Shown here piece after piece: positions 24,517 through 32,455 of a DNA stretch of 52,204 nucleotides. The first letter of the stretch is position 1; each line of letters begins with the position of its first letter. The stretch covers positions 1 through 52,204 of the forward strand of contig CASFRN010000123.1 in assembly GCA_949296855.1 (NCBI GenBank), read 5' to 3'. The position numbers and the translations under genes are program-made. The notes beneath the pieces are model-generated. The model saw only the letters and a program-made list of their open reading frames with translations. It did no database searches and was not told the DNA's origin. The DNA is from an uncultured Bacteroides sp. (lineage in GTDB: Bacteria > Bacteroidota > Bacteroidia > Bacteroidales > Bacteroidaceae).

Positions 24517-26994
24517 ATGAAAAAACGAAATCTGATTGTGCTTGCCGCACTGGCATCGTGTATGGCAACTTGGGCACAGACCTATGAGAAGACCGACAAT
24601 GGAGTGAAATTTCAGACTGCTTCGCCTGTCCTGAATGGAGAAGTGGTATTCTATGCGCCATCTATTGTACGTGTAGTGAAGTATCCGTCGGCAGAGATGC
24701 CTGAAAAAAAGAGTTATCCCATCATTAAGACTCCCGAAAAGGTGGATATTGCTTATACGCAGAACGGGAATGAGGTGCGGATGGCGACTTCTAATATGAC
24801 CGTAACGCTTGATATAGCTACCGGAAAGGTGGTTTATATGGATGCGGAAGGAAAGACCTTGTTGCAGGAAAAGGAAATGGGAACAAACTTTGTCCCCCGT
24901 AAAGATGTGACGAAAGACGCTTATACCGTCAGTCAGTCGTTTATCCTTCAGCCCGAAGAAGTTATCTATGGATTAGGACAGCGCCAAAGTGGGGCGATGA
25001 ATCACCGGAATCAGCAGATTCATCTTTCGAACGGGAATACGAATATCTGCATTCCTTATTTCACTTCCGAAAAAGGATATGGCGTGTATTGGGACAATCC
25101 GGGCATTTCGGATTTCAGCGATACGCCTTACGAAACTTCATTCTCGTCACACGTAGGGCATTGTTCGGATTATTATTTCCTGTATCGTGACGGAACGCAG
25201 GATGGGGTAATCGCTTGTATTCGCGACCTGACGGGCAAAGCTACCATGTTCCCGTTGTGGACCATGGGCTATTGGCAATGCCGTGAGCGGTATAAGAGTC
25301 CCGATGAATTGTGTGATGTGCTCGACAGATACCGCAAGCTGGAGATTCCGCTCGACGGTATCGTGCAGGACTGGCAATATTGGGGTTGCGACTCGAACTG
25401 GAATGCGATGAAGTTCATGAATCCCCGCTACATCAATAAGATGGGTGATCCGGAAGCCATGCGTTATCTGCCTAATGGAGAAGACCCGAAGGCGCAGTAT
25501 CCCAAACCTCGTATCAAGAGTCCTGAAGAAATGGTGGAATACGTGCACAAGAACAATGCGCACTTGATGATTTCGGTATGGGCGAGCTTCGGACCGTGGA
25601 CCGGCCAGTTCAAGGAATTGGATAAGATGAATGCCTTGTTGAAATTCGAGACATGGCCTCCTAAATCGGGCGCACATCCGTATGACCCGTTCAACAAAGA
25701 TGCACGTGACTTGTATTGGCGTTATCTTAGCCATTTGCATGGTATGGGTATTGATGCGTGGTGGACAGATTCGACAGAACCCGATCATTTGAATCCGAAG
25801 GACAGTGATTTCGATTTACAGACTGCCGATGGCTCCTTCCGTTCGAACCATAATGCTTTTCCTTTGGTTCATAATCGGGGTATTTATGAACGTCAACGTA
25901 ATGTTTCTGATGAAAAACGTGTATTCCAAATGACCCGTTCAGGCTATTTAGGTCAGCAACATTATGGTGCGTTAAGCTGGAGCGGTGATGTGGTATCCAG
26001 CTGGAATGTATTGCGTCAGCAGATTCCTGCCGGATTGAATTTCACGCTCTGCGGCATTCCGTTTTGGAATACAGACTTGGGCGGTTTCTTCGGTTGGGAA
26101 TACAACAACGACTGCACCAATATTGCTTATCAGGAACTGCACGTACGCTGGTTCCAATGGGGCTGTTTCATGCCGTTGATGCGTAATCATTGTTCTTCGC
26201 CGATGTTGAACGAAATCTGGCTTTTCGGCAAGGAAGGCGATTGGGCATACGATGTACAAAAACGTTTCATCGAATTGCGTTACCGTCTCTTACCTTATAT
26301 ATATAGCCTCGATGGTGCCGTGGTACAGGAAGACGGTTCGATGATGCGTCCGTTGGTAATGGATTTTGCCCACGACCGTAAAGCCATCTTGTTGGATAAC
26401 GAATATCTTTTCGGAAAGAACATTTTGGTATGTCCTGTAACCGCTCCGCTTTACACGAAGAAGGTGGAAGGCGATAGGGGCGTGGCAATCGTCCCCGATG
26501 TAGCCAAGGCATCTGCTCCGGTAAAGGTATATCTGCCTGAGGGTACGAAATGGATTGATTTCTGGACTAACGAAACCGTAGAAGGCGGACAGGAAATCAG
26601 CCGTGAGTGTCCGATTGACATCCTTCCGCTTTACATCAAGGCAGGAAGCATCCTTCCGTTAGGGCCGAAGGTGCAATATTCGGGCGAGAAGAAATGGGAT
26701 AGCCTCGACATCTGTGTGTATCCGGGTGCCGACGGAGAGTTCACCTTGTATGAAGATGAAGGAGATAATTACAACTATGAAAAAGGAATGTTCTCTACCA
26801 TCCGTTTCTCTTGGAACGACGCCACTCGTACACTCACTATTGAAGACCGTAAAGGAGAATATCCCGATATGCTGAAGCGCCGTAACTTCCGCATCACGCT
26901 GATGCAGCCTGGCAAACAGACGGCAGAAACCGTTATCGTAAATGCTGATAAGAAAGTAAGCTATTCGGGGAAGAAGATTTCGGTGAAACTGTAA
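24517..26994 (+). CDS. Glycoside hydrolase family 31, second copy
   Basis: An 825-residue paralogue of the preceding enzyme with the same domain order: signal peptide (1-20, MATWAQ end), N-terminal sandwich, barrel and beta-rich C-terminus. The nucleophile is D418 in WWTDSTEPDH and the likely acid/base D491 in WSGDVVSSW. DGIVQDWQYWG is also conserved. It differs from its neighbour by an insertion after the barrel's WQYWG strand (about residues 305-340, MGDPEAMRYLPNGEDPKAQY and following), close to where substrate-binding loops sit in GH31. The two may therefore act on different linkages or chain positions. The 25-bp gap implies one transcript. Transcription probably ends at the hairpin 27047-27108. 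Confidence 0.93.
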   Translation: MKKRNLIVLAALASCMATWAQTYEKTDNGVKFQTASPVLNGEVVFYAPSIVRVVKYPSAEMPEKKSYPIIKTPEKVDIAYTQNGNEVRMATSNMTVTLDIATGKVVYMDAEGKTLLQEKEMGTNFVPRKDVTKDAYTVSQSFILQPEEVIYGLGQRQSGAMNHRNQQIHLSNGNTNICIPYFTSEKGYGVYWDNPGISDFSDTPYETSFSSHVGHCSDYYFLYRDGTQDGVIACIRDLTGKATMFPLWTMGYWQCRERYKSPDELCDVLDRYRKLEIPLDGIVQDWQYWGCDSNWNAMKFMNPRYINKMGDPEAMRYLPNGEDPKAQYPKPRIKSPEEMVEYVHKNNAHLMISVWASFGPWTGQFKELDKMNALLKFETWPPKSGAHPYDPFNKDARDLYWRYLSHLHGMGIDAWWTDSTEPDHLNPKDSDFDLQTADGSFRSNHNAFPLVHNRGIYERQRNVSDEKRVFQMTRSGYLGQQHYGALSWSGDVVSSWNVLRQQIPAGLNFTLCGIPFWNTDLGGFFGWEYNNDCTNIAYQELHVRWFQWGCFMPLMRNHCSSPMLNEIWLFGKEGDWAYDVQKRFIELRYRLLPYIYSLDGAVVQEDGSMMRPLVMDFAHDRKAILLDNEYLFGKNILVCPVTAPLYTKKVEGDRGVAIVPDVAKASAPVKVYLPEGTKWIDFWTNETVEGGQEISRECPIDILPLYIKAGSILPLGPKVQYSGEKKWDSLDICVYPGADGEFTLYEDEGDNYNYEKGMFSTIRFSWNDATRTLTIEDRKGEYPDMLKRRNFRITLMQPGKQTAETVIVNADKKVSYSGKKISVKL

Positions 26995-27046
26995 GCGGTT
27001 AATAGTTAAGTAACTAATCAAACAGGCTCTAAGTGACACTATGAAT

Positions 27047-27108
27047 AAACGCAGATTTTCGCAGATTGATGAATCATATTAAATTATAATCTGCGAAAAT
27101 CTGCGTTT
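27047..27108. terminator. Bidirectional hairpin between GH31 and galE
   Basis: Perfect 21-bp arms (27047-27067 and 27088-27108, aaacgcagattttcgcagatt and complement) with a 20-nt AT-rich loop sit between two convergent genes. Just upstream, 27020-27030 (aaacaggctct) matches one end of the MITE-like element at 38388-38562. Confidence 0.65.
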
Positions 27109-27160
27109 CCCAATAAGCACATAATATAAGCTAATTATGAGCAACTATAATTATTCATTC

Positions 27161-28195
27161 TCATTGGATTCCTTTTTCACGGAGTTTTAATTGCCAGTCC
27201 CATGCCGAGCGCAGGGTGGCTTCCAACGATGTTTCGGCTTTCCAGCCCAATTCATTGTTTGCATAAGTCGGGTCGGCCCATACTTGTTCAATGTCTCCTG
27301 CACGGCGTTTCCCTATCTGATAGTTCAGTTTCACACCTGTAGCAGCTTCGAACGCATGAATCAGTTCCAAAACCGAAACGCCGCGTCCTGTACCGATATT
27401 AAATACTTCCACTTTGTCTTTTTGCTTGTTGTCCAAAATGCGGTGCATGGCCGTTACGTGCGCTTTAGCCAAGTCGACTACATAAATATAGTCACGGATG
27501 CATGAACCATCGGGAGTATGGTAATCGTCGCCGAATACGGTCAGCTTTTCACGGATGCCGATGGCGGTCTGTGTCAGGTAGGGGATGAGGTTTTGCGGCA
27601 CGCCGTTGGGCAGTTCGCCGATAAGGGCTGTCGGGTGTGCACCGATTGGGTTGAAGTAGCGCAGCAGGATGGCGTGGATAGGAGAGCCCGAAGCGATGGT
27701 GTCGCGGATGATTTCCTCATTGATTTGTTTGGTGTTTCCGTAAGGGGATTCTGCTTTCTTAATCGGAGCCTCTTCGGTTACTGGAAGTTTGTCGGGCTGG
27801 CCGTACACGGTGCACGAAGAAGAGAAGATAATGCCTTCTACGTTGTATTTTGGCATCAGTTCCAAAAGGTTGATAAGTGAAATCAGGTTATTGCGGTAGT
27901 ACAGCAAAGGTTTCTGCACCGATTCGCCCACTGCCTTGCTTGCCGCAAAGTGGATAATGCCTTTAATGTCCGGATATTTGGTGAATACGCCGTCCAGTTT
28001 CTCGTAATCCAAACAATCCACCACTTCGAAAGCCGGACGCACACCTGTGATTTTCTCGATGTTGTCTACTACGTCGGAACGTGAGTTCGACAAATTATCT
28101 ACGATAACAACGTCATACCCGTTGTTTTGAAGTTCGACTACGGTATGCGAGCCGATGTAGCCCGTACCGCCAGTCACTAAAATTCTTTCTTTCAT
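27161..28195 (-). CDS. galE: UDP-glucose 4-epimerase
   Basis: It interconverts UDP-glucose and UDP-galactose in the Leloir pathway and supplies UDP-galactose for surface glycans. The product is 344 residues. The extended-SDR NAD loop is VTGGTGYIGSH at the N-terminus. The active-site region has SSSCTVYGQP (Ser) and SPYGNTKQINE (YxxxK). RYFNPIGAHPTALIGE and the C-terminal CGRRAGD-type segment (GKRRAGDIEQVWAD) are GalE hallmarks. I chose the ATG at 28195 (MKERILVTGG). The start at 28237 would run over the promoter box at 28235. It is convergent with the GH31 operon and carries a 22-bp dyad array upstream. Confidence 0.95.
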   Translation of the reverse strand: MKERILVTGGTGYIGSHTVVELQNNGYDVVIVDNLSNSRSDVVDNIEKITGVRPAFEVVDCLDYEKLDGVFTKYPDIKGIIHFAASKAVGESVQKPLLYYRNNLISLINLLELMPKYNVEGIIFSSSCTVYGQPDKLPVTEEAPIKKAESPYGNTKQINEEIIRDTIASGSPIHAILLRYFNPIGAHPTALIGELPNGVPQNLIPYLTQTAIGIREKLTVFGDDYHTPDGSCIRDYIYVVDLAKAHVTAMHRILDNKQKDKVEVFNIGTGRGVSVLELIHAFEAATGVKLNYQIGKRRAGDIEQVWADPTYANNELGWKAETSLEATLRSAWDWQLKLREKGIQ

Positions 28196-28234
28196 GTCGT
28201 AAAAGGTAATTAGATAATAAAGTTTTCTTTCGAG

Positions 28235-28242
28235 CAAAGTTA
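28235..28242 (-). promoter_or_regulatory. -7 box for galE
   Basis: TAACTTTG on the minus strand, 39 bp before the chosen start; -33 not evident. Confidence 0.45.
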
Positions 28243-28298
28243 AAGAAAAATATTGAGATATTGTAGACGATGGGGGTAAAAAAGACCGCAGTTTTTAT

Positions 28299-28376
28299 GA
28301 AGATACCTTCGTTGGGCGATGAAGACGCCTTCGTAAAGTGATGAAGATACCTTCGATGGCATACGAAGCTATCTTC
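28299..28376. repeat. 22-bp-period dyad array, locus 2
   Basis: Four dodecamers of form GAAGnnnnCTTC start at 28299, 28321, 28343 and 28365, with an exact 22-bp period. The complement of the block resembles 18902-18979, including the trailing run before the aacgg on the other strand. Confidence 0.85.
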
Positions 28377-28517
28377 ATCAAAAAACGGTTTTTTCTGTCT
28401 CCTCAATAGATAGTTTGTGCGGCTTCTGATTGTAGCCGGAAAAGGGAGGGAATCGGCTTGTCTTTATGCCTTTTCAAGGAAAAATGAAGAAAAAGATGAA
28501 AAAAATGGCGGAATGTA

Positions 28518-28547
28518 TTGCAGGTTCAAATATTTGTTATACCTTTG
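28518..28547 (+). promoter_or_regulatory. tRNA-Cys promoter
   Basis: TTG (28518-28520), 19 bp, TACCTTTG (28540-28547), about 42 bp upstream of the mature tRNA. Confidence 0.6.
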
Positions 28548-28589
28548 CAACGCATTTGAGAAAAACAAGTGCTAAGGTGATGTAAACAA

Positions 28590-28661
28590 GGTTCCTTGGA
28601 TGAGTGGCTTAGTCAGCGGTCTGCAAAACCGTGCACGGCGGTTCGAATCCGCCAGGAACCT
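28590..28661 (+). tRNA. tRNA-Cys (GCA)
   Basis: A 72-nt cloverleaf. The acceptor stem ggttcct pairs with aggaacc. The anticodon stem-loop gcggt-ctGCAaa-accgt has anticodon GCA at 28623-28625. The T arm gcggttcgaatccgc is canonical. The discriminator base is U, as in bacterial tRNA-Cys. CCA is not encoded. Confidence 0.95.
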
Positions 28662-28662
28662 C

Positions 28663-28706
28663 AATCCGGAAGGCTGGTTGATTAATTTCAACCAGCTTTC
28701 CGGATT
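28663..28706 (+). terminator. tRNA-Cys terminator
   Basis: An 18-bp stem (28663-28680 with 28689-28706, one G-U pair) around an 8-nt loop, starting 2 nt after the tRNA. Confidence 0.7.
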
Positions 28707-28833
28707 TTACAAGGGAGAACATTCTTTACTTAGACCCGATATAAATTGCAGCTGTTAAGAAAGTTTTGGGATTCACCGAGTATCATAACGAGCATTTTCT
28801 TCTATTTTTGTGACTTGAAACAATCTAAAACGT

Positions 28834-30351
28834 ATGATCATGTTGCAAAAAATCAGACAAGTAATAGCTTTCCTTTTCTTTTGCATAATCACGCTCTTGT
28901 TCCTTGACTTTACCGGAACACTGCACGCATGGTTCGGATGGATGGCTAAAATTCAATTCTTGCCGGCTGTATTGGCACTCAACGTCGGCGTTGTGCTTTT
29001 CCTTGTAGTGCTCACCCTCGTGTGCGGACGCATTTATTGCTCCGTTATCTGCCCGTTGGGAGTTTTTCAAGACATCGTGGCACGGATAGGGCGGGGGAAG
29101 AAGAAACTCCCCTATACGTATTCGAAAGCGAAAAACGTGTTGCGTTATAGCGTACTGGTGGTATTCTTGGTACTGATGGCCGGCGGATTCGCCTCGATAG
29201 CCGCGCTGATTGCTCCCTATAGTGCCTACGGAAGAATCGCCAACAACCTGTTCGCTCCCATTTACCAATGGGGGAACAATCTGTTAGCTTATTTTGCGGA
29301 ACGTGCCGATAGCTATGCTTTCTATGAAACCGAAGTGTGGCTGAAAAGCCTTCCTACGTTCCTCATCGCTGTGCTTACCTTTATTATAATAGGTGTATTG
29401 GCATGGCGGAACGGGCGGACGTATTGCAATACCATTTGTCCCGTAGGTACCGTATTGGGATTCCTTTCCAAGTTTTCGTTGTTCCGCATCGAAATCGACA
29501 AAGAGAAATGCAAGAAATGCAACCTGTGCGCACGCCATTGCAAAGCGGCATGCATTGATATTCCGAATACCGCCGTCGACCATAGCCGGTGCGTGACTTG
29601 CTTTGATTGCCTCAAGCATTGCAAGCACGATGCCCTCCATTACCGTTTCGCCTACGGGAAAAAGGAAGAAGCCGCTCCGGCACACTCCGATGCTTCGCAA
29701 CCCAAGGATAAAGGACGGCGAGAAGTGTTAGCGGGTTCCTTGTTGCTTCTTGCCTCTGCCGCCAAGGCACAAGCGGTGAAGAAAGCCGAAATCATTAAAT
29801 TAGACGGCGGGCTTGCCGACATCATTGACAAACAGGCACCGAAACGGCAGACTCCGATTACGCCTCCGGGGTCGCAAAGCGCACGTCGTTTCTTCCAACA
29901 TTGCACCGCTTGCCAGCTTTGTGTATCGGTCTGCCCCAATGAAGTGCTTCGTCCATCTTCTTCGCTCGATACGTTCATGCAGCCCGTGATGTCATACGAA
30001 CGCGGGTATTGCCGTCCCGAATGTACGAAATGCGCGGAAGTATGCCCCACGGATGCCATTCATCTGACAGACAAGGCGGAGAAGTCTGCCATCCAAATCG
30101 GTCATGCCGTATGGGTGAAAGACCGTTGCATTCCGCTCACCGACGGACAAGCGTGCGGAAACTGTGCCCGCCATTGTCCTACAGGAGCCATCACGATGAT
30201 ACCTTCCGATCCGTCCAATCCCGAATCGCTGAAGATTCCGGCGGTAGATACCGAGAAGTGCATCGGATGTGGAGCGTGCGAAAACCTGTGTCCAGCACGT
30301 CCGCTCAGCGCGATTTATGTAGAAGGGCACGAAGTTCACCGAATCATTTAA
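28834..30351 (+). CDS. NapH-NapG-like membrane polyferredoxin
   Basis: A 505-residue membrane Fe-S protein. The first half is NapH/CcoG-like: helices near 8-28, 45-65, 103-127 and 173-191, with C-x3-C-P motifs (CSVICP, CNTICP) and two 4Fe-4S clusters (C226-x2-C229-x2-C232-x3-C236; C253-x2-C256-x2-C259-x3-C263). A Tat-like segment follows (RREVLAG at 295-301 plus a hydrophobic stretch). The second half looks like NapG, with clusters CTACQLCVSVCP, CTKCAEVCP, CGNCARHCP and CIGCGACENLCP. NapH and NapG pass electrons from quinol to periplasmic enzymes, so this fused protein may feed the exported reductase encoded next (118 bp on). Starts at 28834 or 28840 are both possible. Confidence 0.88.
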   Translation: MIMLQKIRQVIAFLFFCIITLLFLDFTGTLHAWFGWMAKIQFLPAVLALNVGVVLFLVVLTLVCGRIYCSVICPLGVFQDIVARIGRGKKKLPYTYSKAKNVLRYSVLVVFLVLMAGGFASIAALIAPYSAYGRIANNLFAPIYQWGNNLLAYFAERADSYAFYETEVWLKSLPTFLIAVLTFIIIGVLAWRNGRTYCNTICPVGTVLGFLSKFSLFRIEIDKEKCKKCNLCARHCKAACIDIPNTAVDHSRCVTCFDCLKHCKHDALHYRFAYGKKEEAAPAHSDASQPKDKGRREVLAGSLLLLASAAKAQAVKKAEIIKLDGGLADIIDKQAPKRQTPITPPGSQSARRFFQHCTACQLCVSVCPNEVLRPSSSLDTFMQPVMSYERGYCRPECTKCAEVCPTDAIHLTDKAEKSAIQIGHAVWVKDRCIPLTDGQACGNCARHCPTGAITMIPSDPSNPESLKIPAVDTEKCIGCGACENLCPARPLSAIYVEGHEVHRII

Positions 30352-30357
30352 AGATTT

Positions 30358-30434
30358 ACCACAGAGTACACAGAGGCTCACAGAGAAAATAATTTTAATT
30401 TAAAGACTCTGTAAAACTCTGTGCTCTCTGTGGT
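30358..30434. repeat. CACAGA-family inverted repeat
   Basis: Arms 30358-30385 (accacagagtacacagaggc...) and 30407-30434 pair imperfectly around a 21-nt AT-rich loop, between the polyferredoxin and aldo/keto reductase genes. Confidence 0.7.
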
Positions 30435-30469
30435 GAAACCAACATCAACATAAATAAACATTTGCAATT

Positions 30470-31846
30470 ATGGATAAACAAGATAACCGCATGAACCGCA
30501 GGGATTTCCTGAAGATAGTCGGCATCAGCACCGCCGGTACTGCCGTAGCCTTGTCGGGATGCTCCCCCAAAGAATCAACCGAGACTGCTGCCGAAGGTCC
30601 TGTGCCGACCGGCAAAATGACTTACCGCAACTTCCCGCCTTCGAAAGACCAAGTGTCTATCTTGGGCTACGGATGCATGCGCTGGCCTACGCTTCCCGCA
30701 CCCGAAAAAGGCGGGAATGTCATCGACCAGGAACAGGTGAACCGCTTGATTGACTATGCCATCGAACACGGAGTGAATTACTTCGATACGGCTCCCGTGT
30801 ATGTGCAAGGATGGTCGGAAACCTCTACGGGCATCGCCCTGAAACGGCATCCGAGAGAGAAGTTCCTCGTTGCCACCAAGATGTCGAACTTCAACCGTTC
30901 GGATTTCGAGTCGAGCGTGCAGATGTATCACGACTCGATGAAGAAATTGCAAGTGGATTACATCGACTATTACCTGCTTCACTCGTTAGGGAACACAGGC
31001 AAACGAAGCTTCCAGACCCGTTTCATCGACAACGGACTGCTCGACTACTTAGTAAAGGAACGTGAGGCAGGACGCATCCGCCACCTCGGCTGGTCGTTCC
31101 ATGGAAGCAAGGAAGAGTTTGACAAGATATTGGCATACCACGAACAAGTGCACTGGGACTTCATCCAAATCCAGTTGAACTACTCCGACTGGCTGCACGC
31201 CACCCGCGGCAATGTCAACGCCGACTACCTGTACGAAGAGATTGCCAAACGGAACATCCCGATGGTCATCATGGAACCGTTGCAAGGAGGACGTTTGTCG
31301 AAAGTGCCCGAACACATCGTAGCCCGTCTGAAGACACGCAATCCCGAAGGCAGTGTCGCCTCGTGGGCGTTCCGTTTTGCCGGTACGAAGCCTATGATAC
31401 TTACCGTACTGAGCGGCATGACCTACATGGAGCATCTGCAAGACAATATCCGCACATATTCGCCATTGAAACCGCTCACCGACGAAGAATGGCAATTCTT
31501 GCTCGATACCGCCGACCTGATGCTCAAGTACCCCACCATTCCGTGCAACAACTGCCAGTACTGTATGCCTTGCCCCTACGGCATCGACATTCCGGGCGTA
31601 TTGCTCCATTACAACAAATGCGTGAACGAAGGCAACATGCCGCAAAGCAAGCTCGACCCTAATTACGCCAAAGCCCGCCGCGCCTTCCTGATAGGATACG
31701 ACCGCAGTGTGCCGAAGCTGCGTCAAGCCTCTCACTGCATCGGGTGCGAACAATGCAATCCGCACTGCCCGCAATACATCAATATCCCGCATGAAATGCA
31801 GCGCATTGACCAATACGTAGAGAAACTGAAACAAGAAACATTGTAA
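30470..31846 (+). CDS. Tat-exported lipidated aldo/keto reductase with C-terminal 4Fe-4S domain
   Basis: A 458-residue protein. The N-terminus is a textbook Tat signal (RRDFLK at 10-15, hydrophobic 16-29) ending in a lipobox (LSGC, C31), so the folded protein should be exported and lipid-anchored. The barrel (about 58-345) retains the AKR tetrad D106, Y111, K137 and H171. The C-terminus has two 4Fe-4S motifs, CNNCQYCMPCP and CIGCEQCNPHCP, the ferredoxin-like tail found in one AKR subgroup. AKRs normally use NAD(P)H, which is scarce outside the cytoplasm. The Fe-S tail and the polyferredoxin gene upstream suggest electrons come from the quinol pool. The substrate is unknown. Confidence 0.9.
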   Translation: MDKQDNRMNRRDFLKIVGISTAGTAVALSGCSPKESTETAAEGPVPTGKMTYRNFPPSKDQVSILGYGCMRWPTLPAPEKGGNVIDQEQVNRLIDYAIEHGVNYFDTAPVYVQGWSETSTGIALKRHPREKFLVATKMSNFNRSDFESSVQMYHDSMKKLQVDYIDYYLLHSLGNTGKRSFQTRFIDNGLLDYLVKEREAGRIRHLGWSFHGSKEEFDKILAYHEQVHWDFIQIQLNYSDWLHATRGNVNADYLYEEIAKRNIPMVIMEPLQGGRLSKVPEHIVARLKTRNPEGSVASWAFRFAGTKPMILTVLSGMTYMEHLQDNIRTYSPLKPLTDEEWQFLLDTADLMLKYPTIPCNNCQYCMPCPYGIDIPGVLLHYNKCVNEGNMPQSKLDPNYAKARRAFLIGYDRSVPKLRQASHCIGCEQCNPHCPQYINIPHEMQRIDQYVEKLKQETL

Positions 31847-31855
31847 TGAATCATG

Positions 31856-31966
31856 GCACACAGATGACACAGAAGGACACAGATTTACACAGATTTTATT
31901 CTATGCAGACACAGCGCAGCCATAATTAACTGTGTAAATCTGTGTCCTTCTGTGTCATCTGTGTGC
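31856..31966. repeat. CACAGA-family inverted repeat, perfect 37-bp arms
   Basis: Positions 31856-31892 (gcacacagatgacacagaag...) are an exact inverse complement of 31930-31966, with a 37-nt spacer. It is the longest and best preserved member in the window. It lies 10 bp after the reductase stop and ends 16 bp before the next start. Confidence 0.9.
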
Positions 31967-31981
31967 TATAAAAAAACAACC

Positions 31982-32392
31982 ATGAACCATCTCATTCCCC
32001 TCCTCCACGAAGGAGGCTTCTCATGCGTCATTGCCAATCAGGGCGAAACACGTACTTTTACGCAACGCGGAGTAGCCGACCTGTATACCTTATATAATAA
32101 TGACCCCGCTTTCATGCAGGGCGCCGTGATAGCCGATAAGGTAGTAGGCAAAGGAGCCGCTGCCCTGATGATATTGGGCGGAATGGCGGAAGTCTATACC
32201 GATGTGGTCAGCACTCCCGCCCGCAGGTTGTTTGAGCAATACGGTGTGAAGCTTTCGTTCGATAAGGAAGTGCCCCACATCATCAACCGCCAGCAGACCG
32301 GATATTGCCCGCTGGAAACGGCGTGCGGAGAAGAAACCGACCTGCAACGGCTCTACCGGATTATCGCTGACTTCGTAGCCAGCATGAAATAA
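31982..32392 (+). CDS. DUF1893 domain protein
   Basis: A 136-residue cytoplasmic protein covering the whole DUF1893 family. Its visible conserved region is SCVIANQGETRTFTQRGVAD, then DKVVGKGAAALMILGGMAEVYTDVVS and GYCPLETAC near the end. The family is predicted to have a cytidine-deaminase-like fold, but no reaction is established. I chose the ATG at 31982 (MNHLIPLL) because an earlier in-frame start at 31952 lies inside the inverted repeat. It follows the polyferredoxin and Tat reductase genes on the same strand. A functional link is only positional. It converges with the response regulator gene. Confidence 0.85.
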   Translation: MNHLIPLLHEGGFSCVIANQGETRTFTQRGVADLYTLYNNDPAFMQGAVIADKVVGKGAAALMILGGMAEVYTDVVSTPARRLFEQYGVKLSFDKEVPHIINRQQTGYCPLETACGEETDLQRLYRIIADFVASMK

Positions 32393-32395
32393 AGG

Positions 32396-32447
32396 TTCAC
32401 CACAGATTAGAAAATCAATTATCAAAATCTGTGTAATCTGTGGTGAA
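32396..32447. terminator. Bidirectional CACAGA-type hairpin
   Basis: The sequence ttcaccacagatta (32396-32409) pairs perfectly with 32434-32447. The hairpin fills the 63-bp gap between convergent genes. Confidence 0.65.
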
Positions 32448-32455
32448 AAACCAAC

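Larger units (their letters stand above)
28196..28589. other. Spacer between galE and tRNA-Cys
   Basis: It contains the galE -7 box, the second 22-bp-period dyad array (28299-28376) and the tRNA promoter. No open frame of note. Confidence 0.5.
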
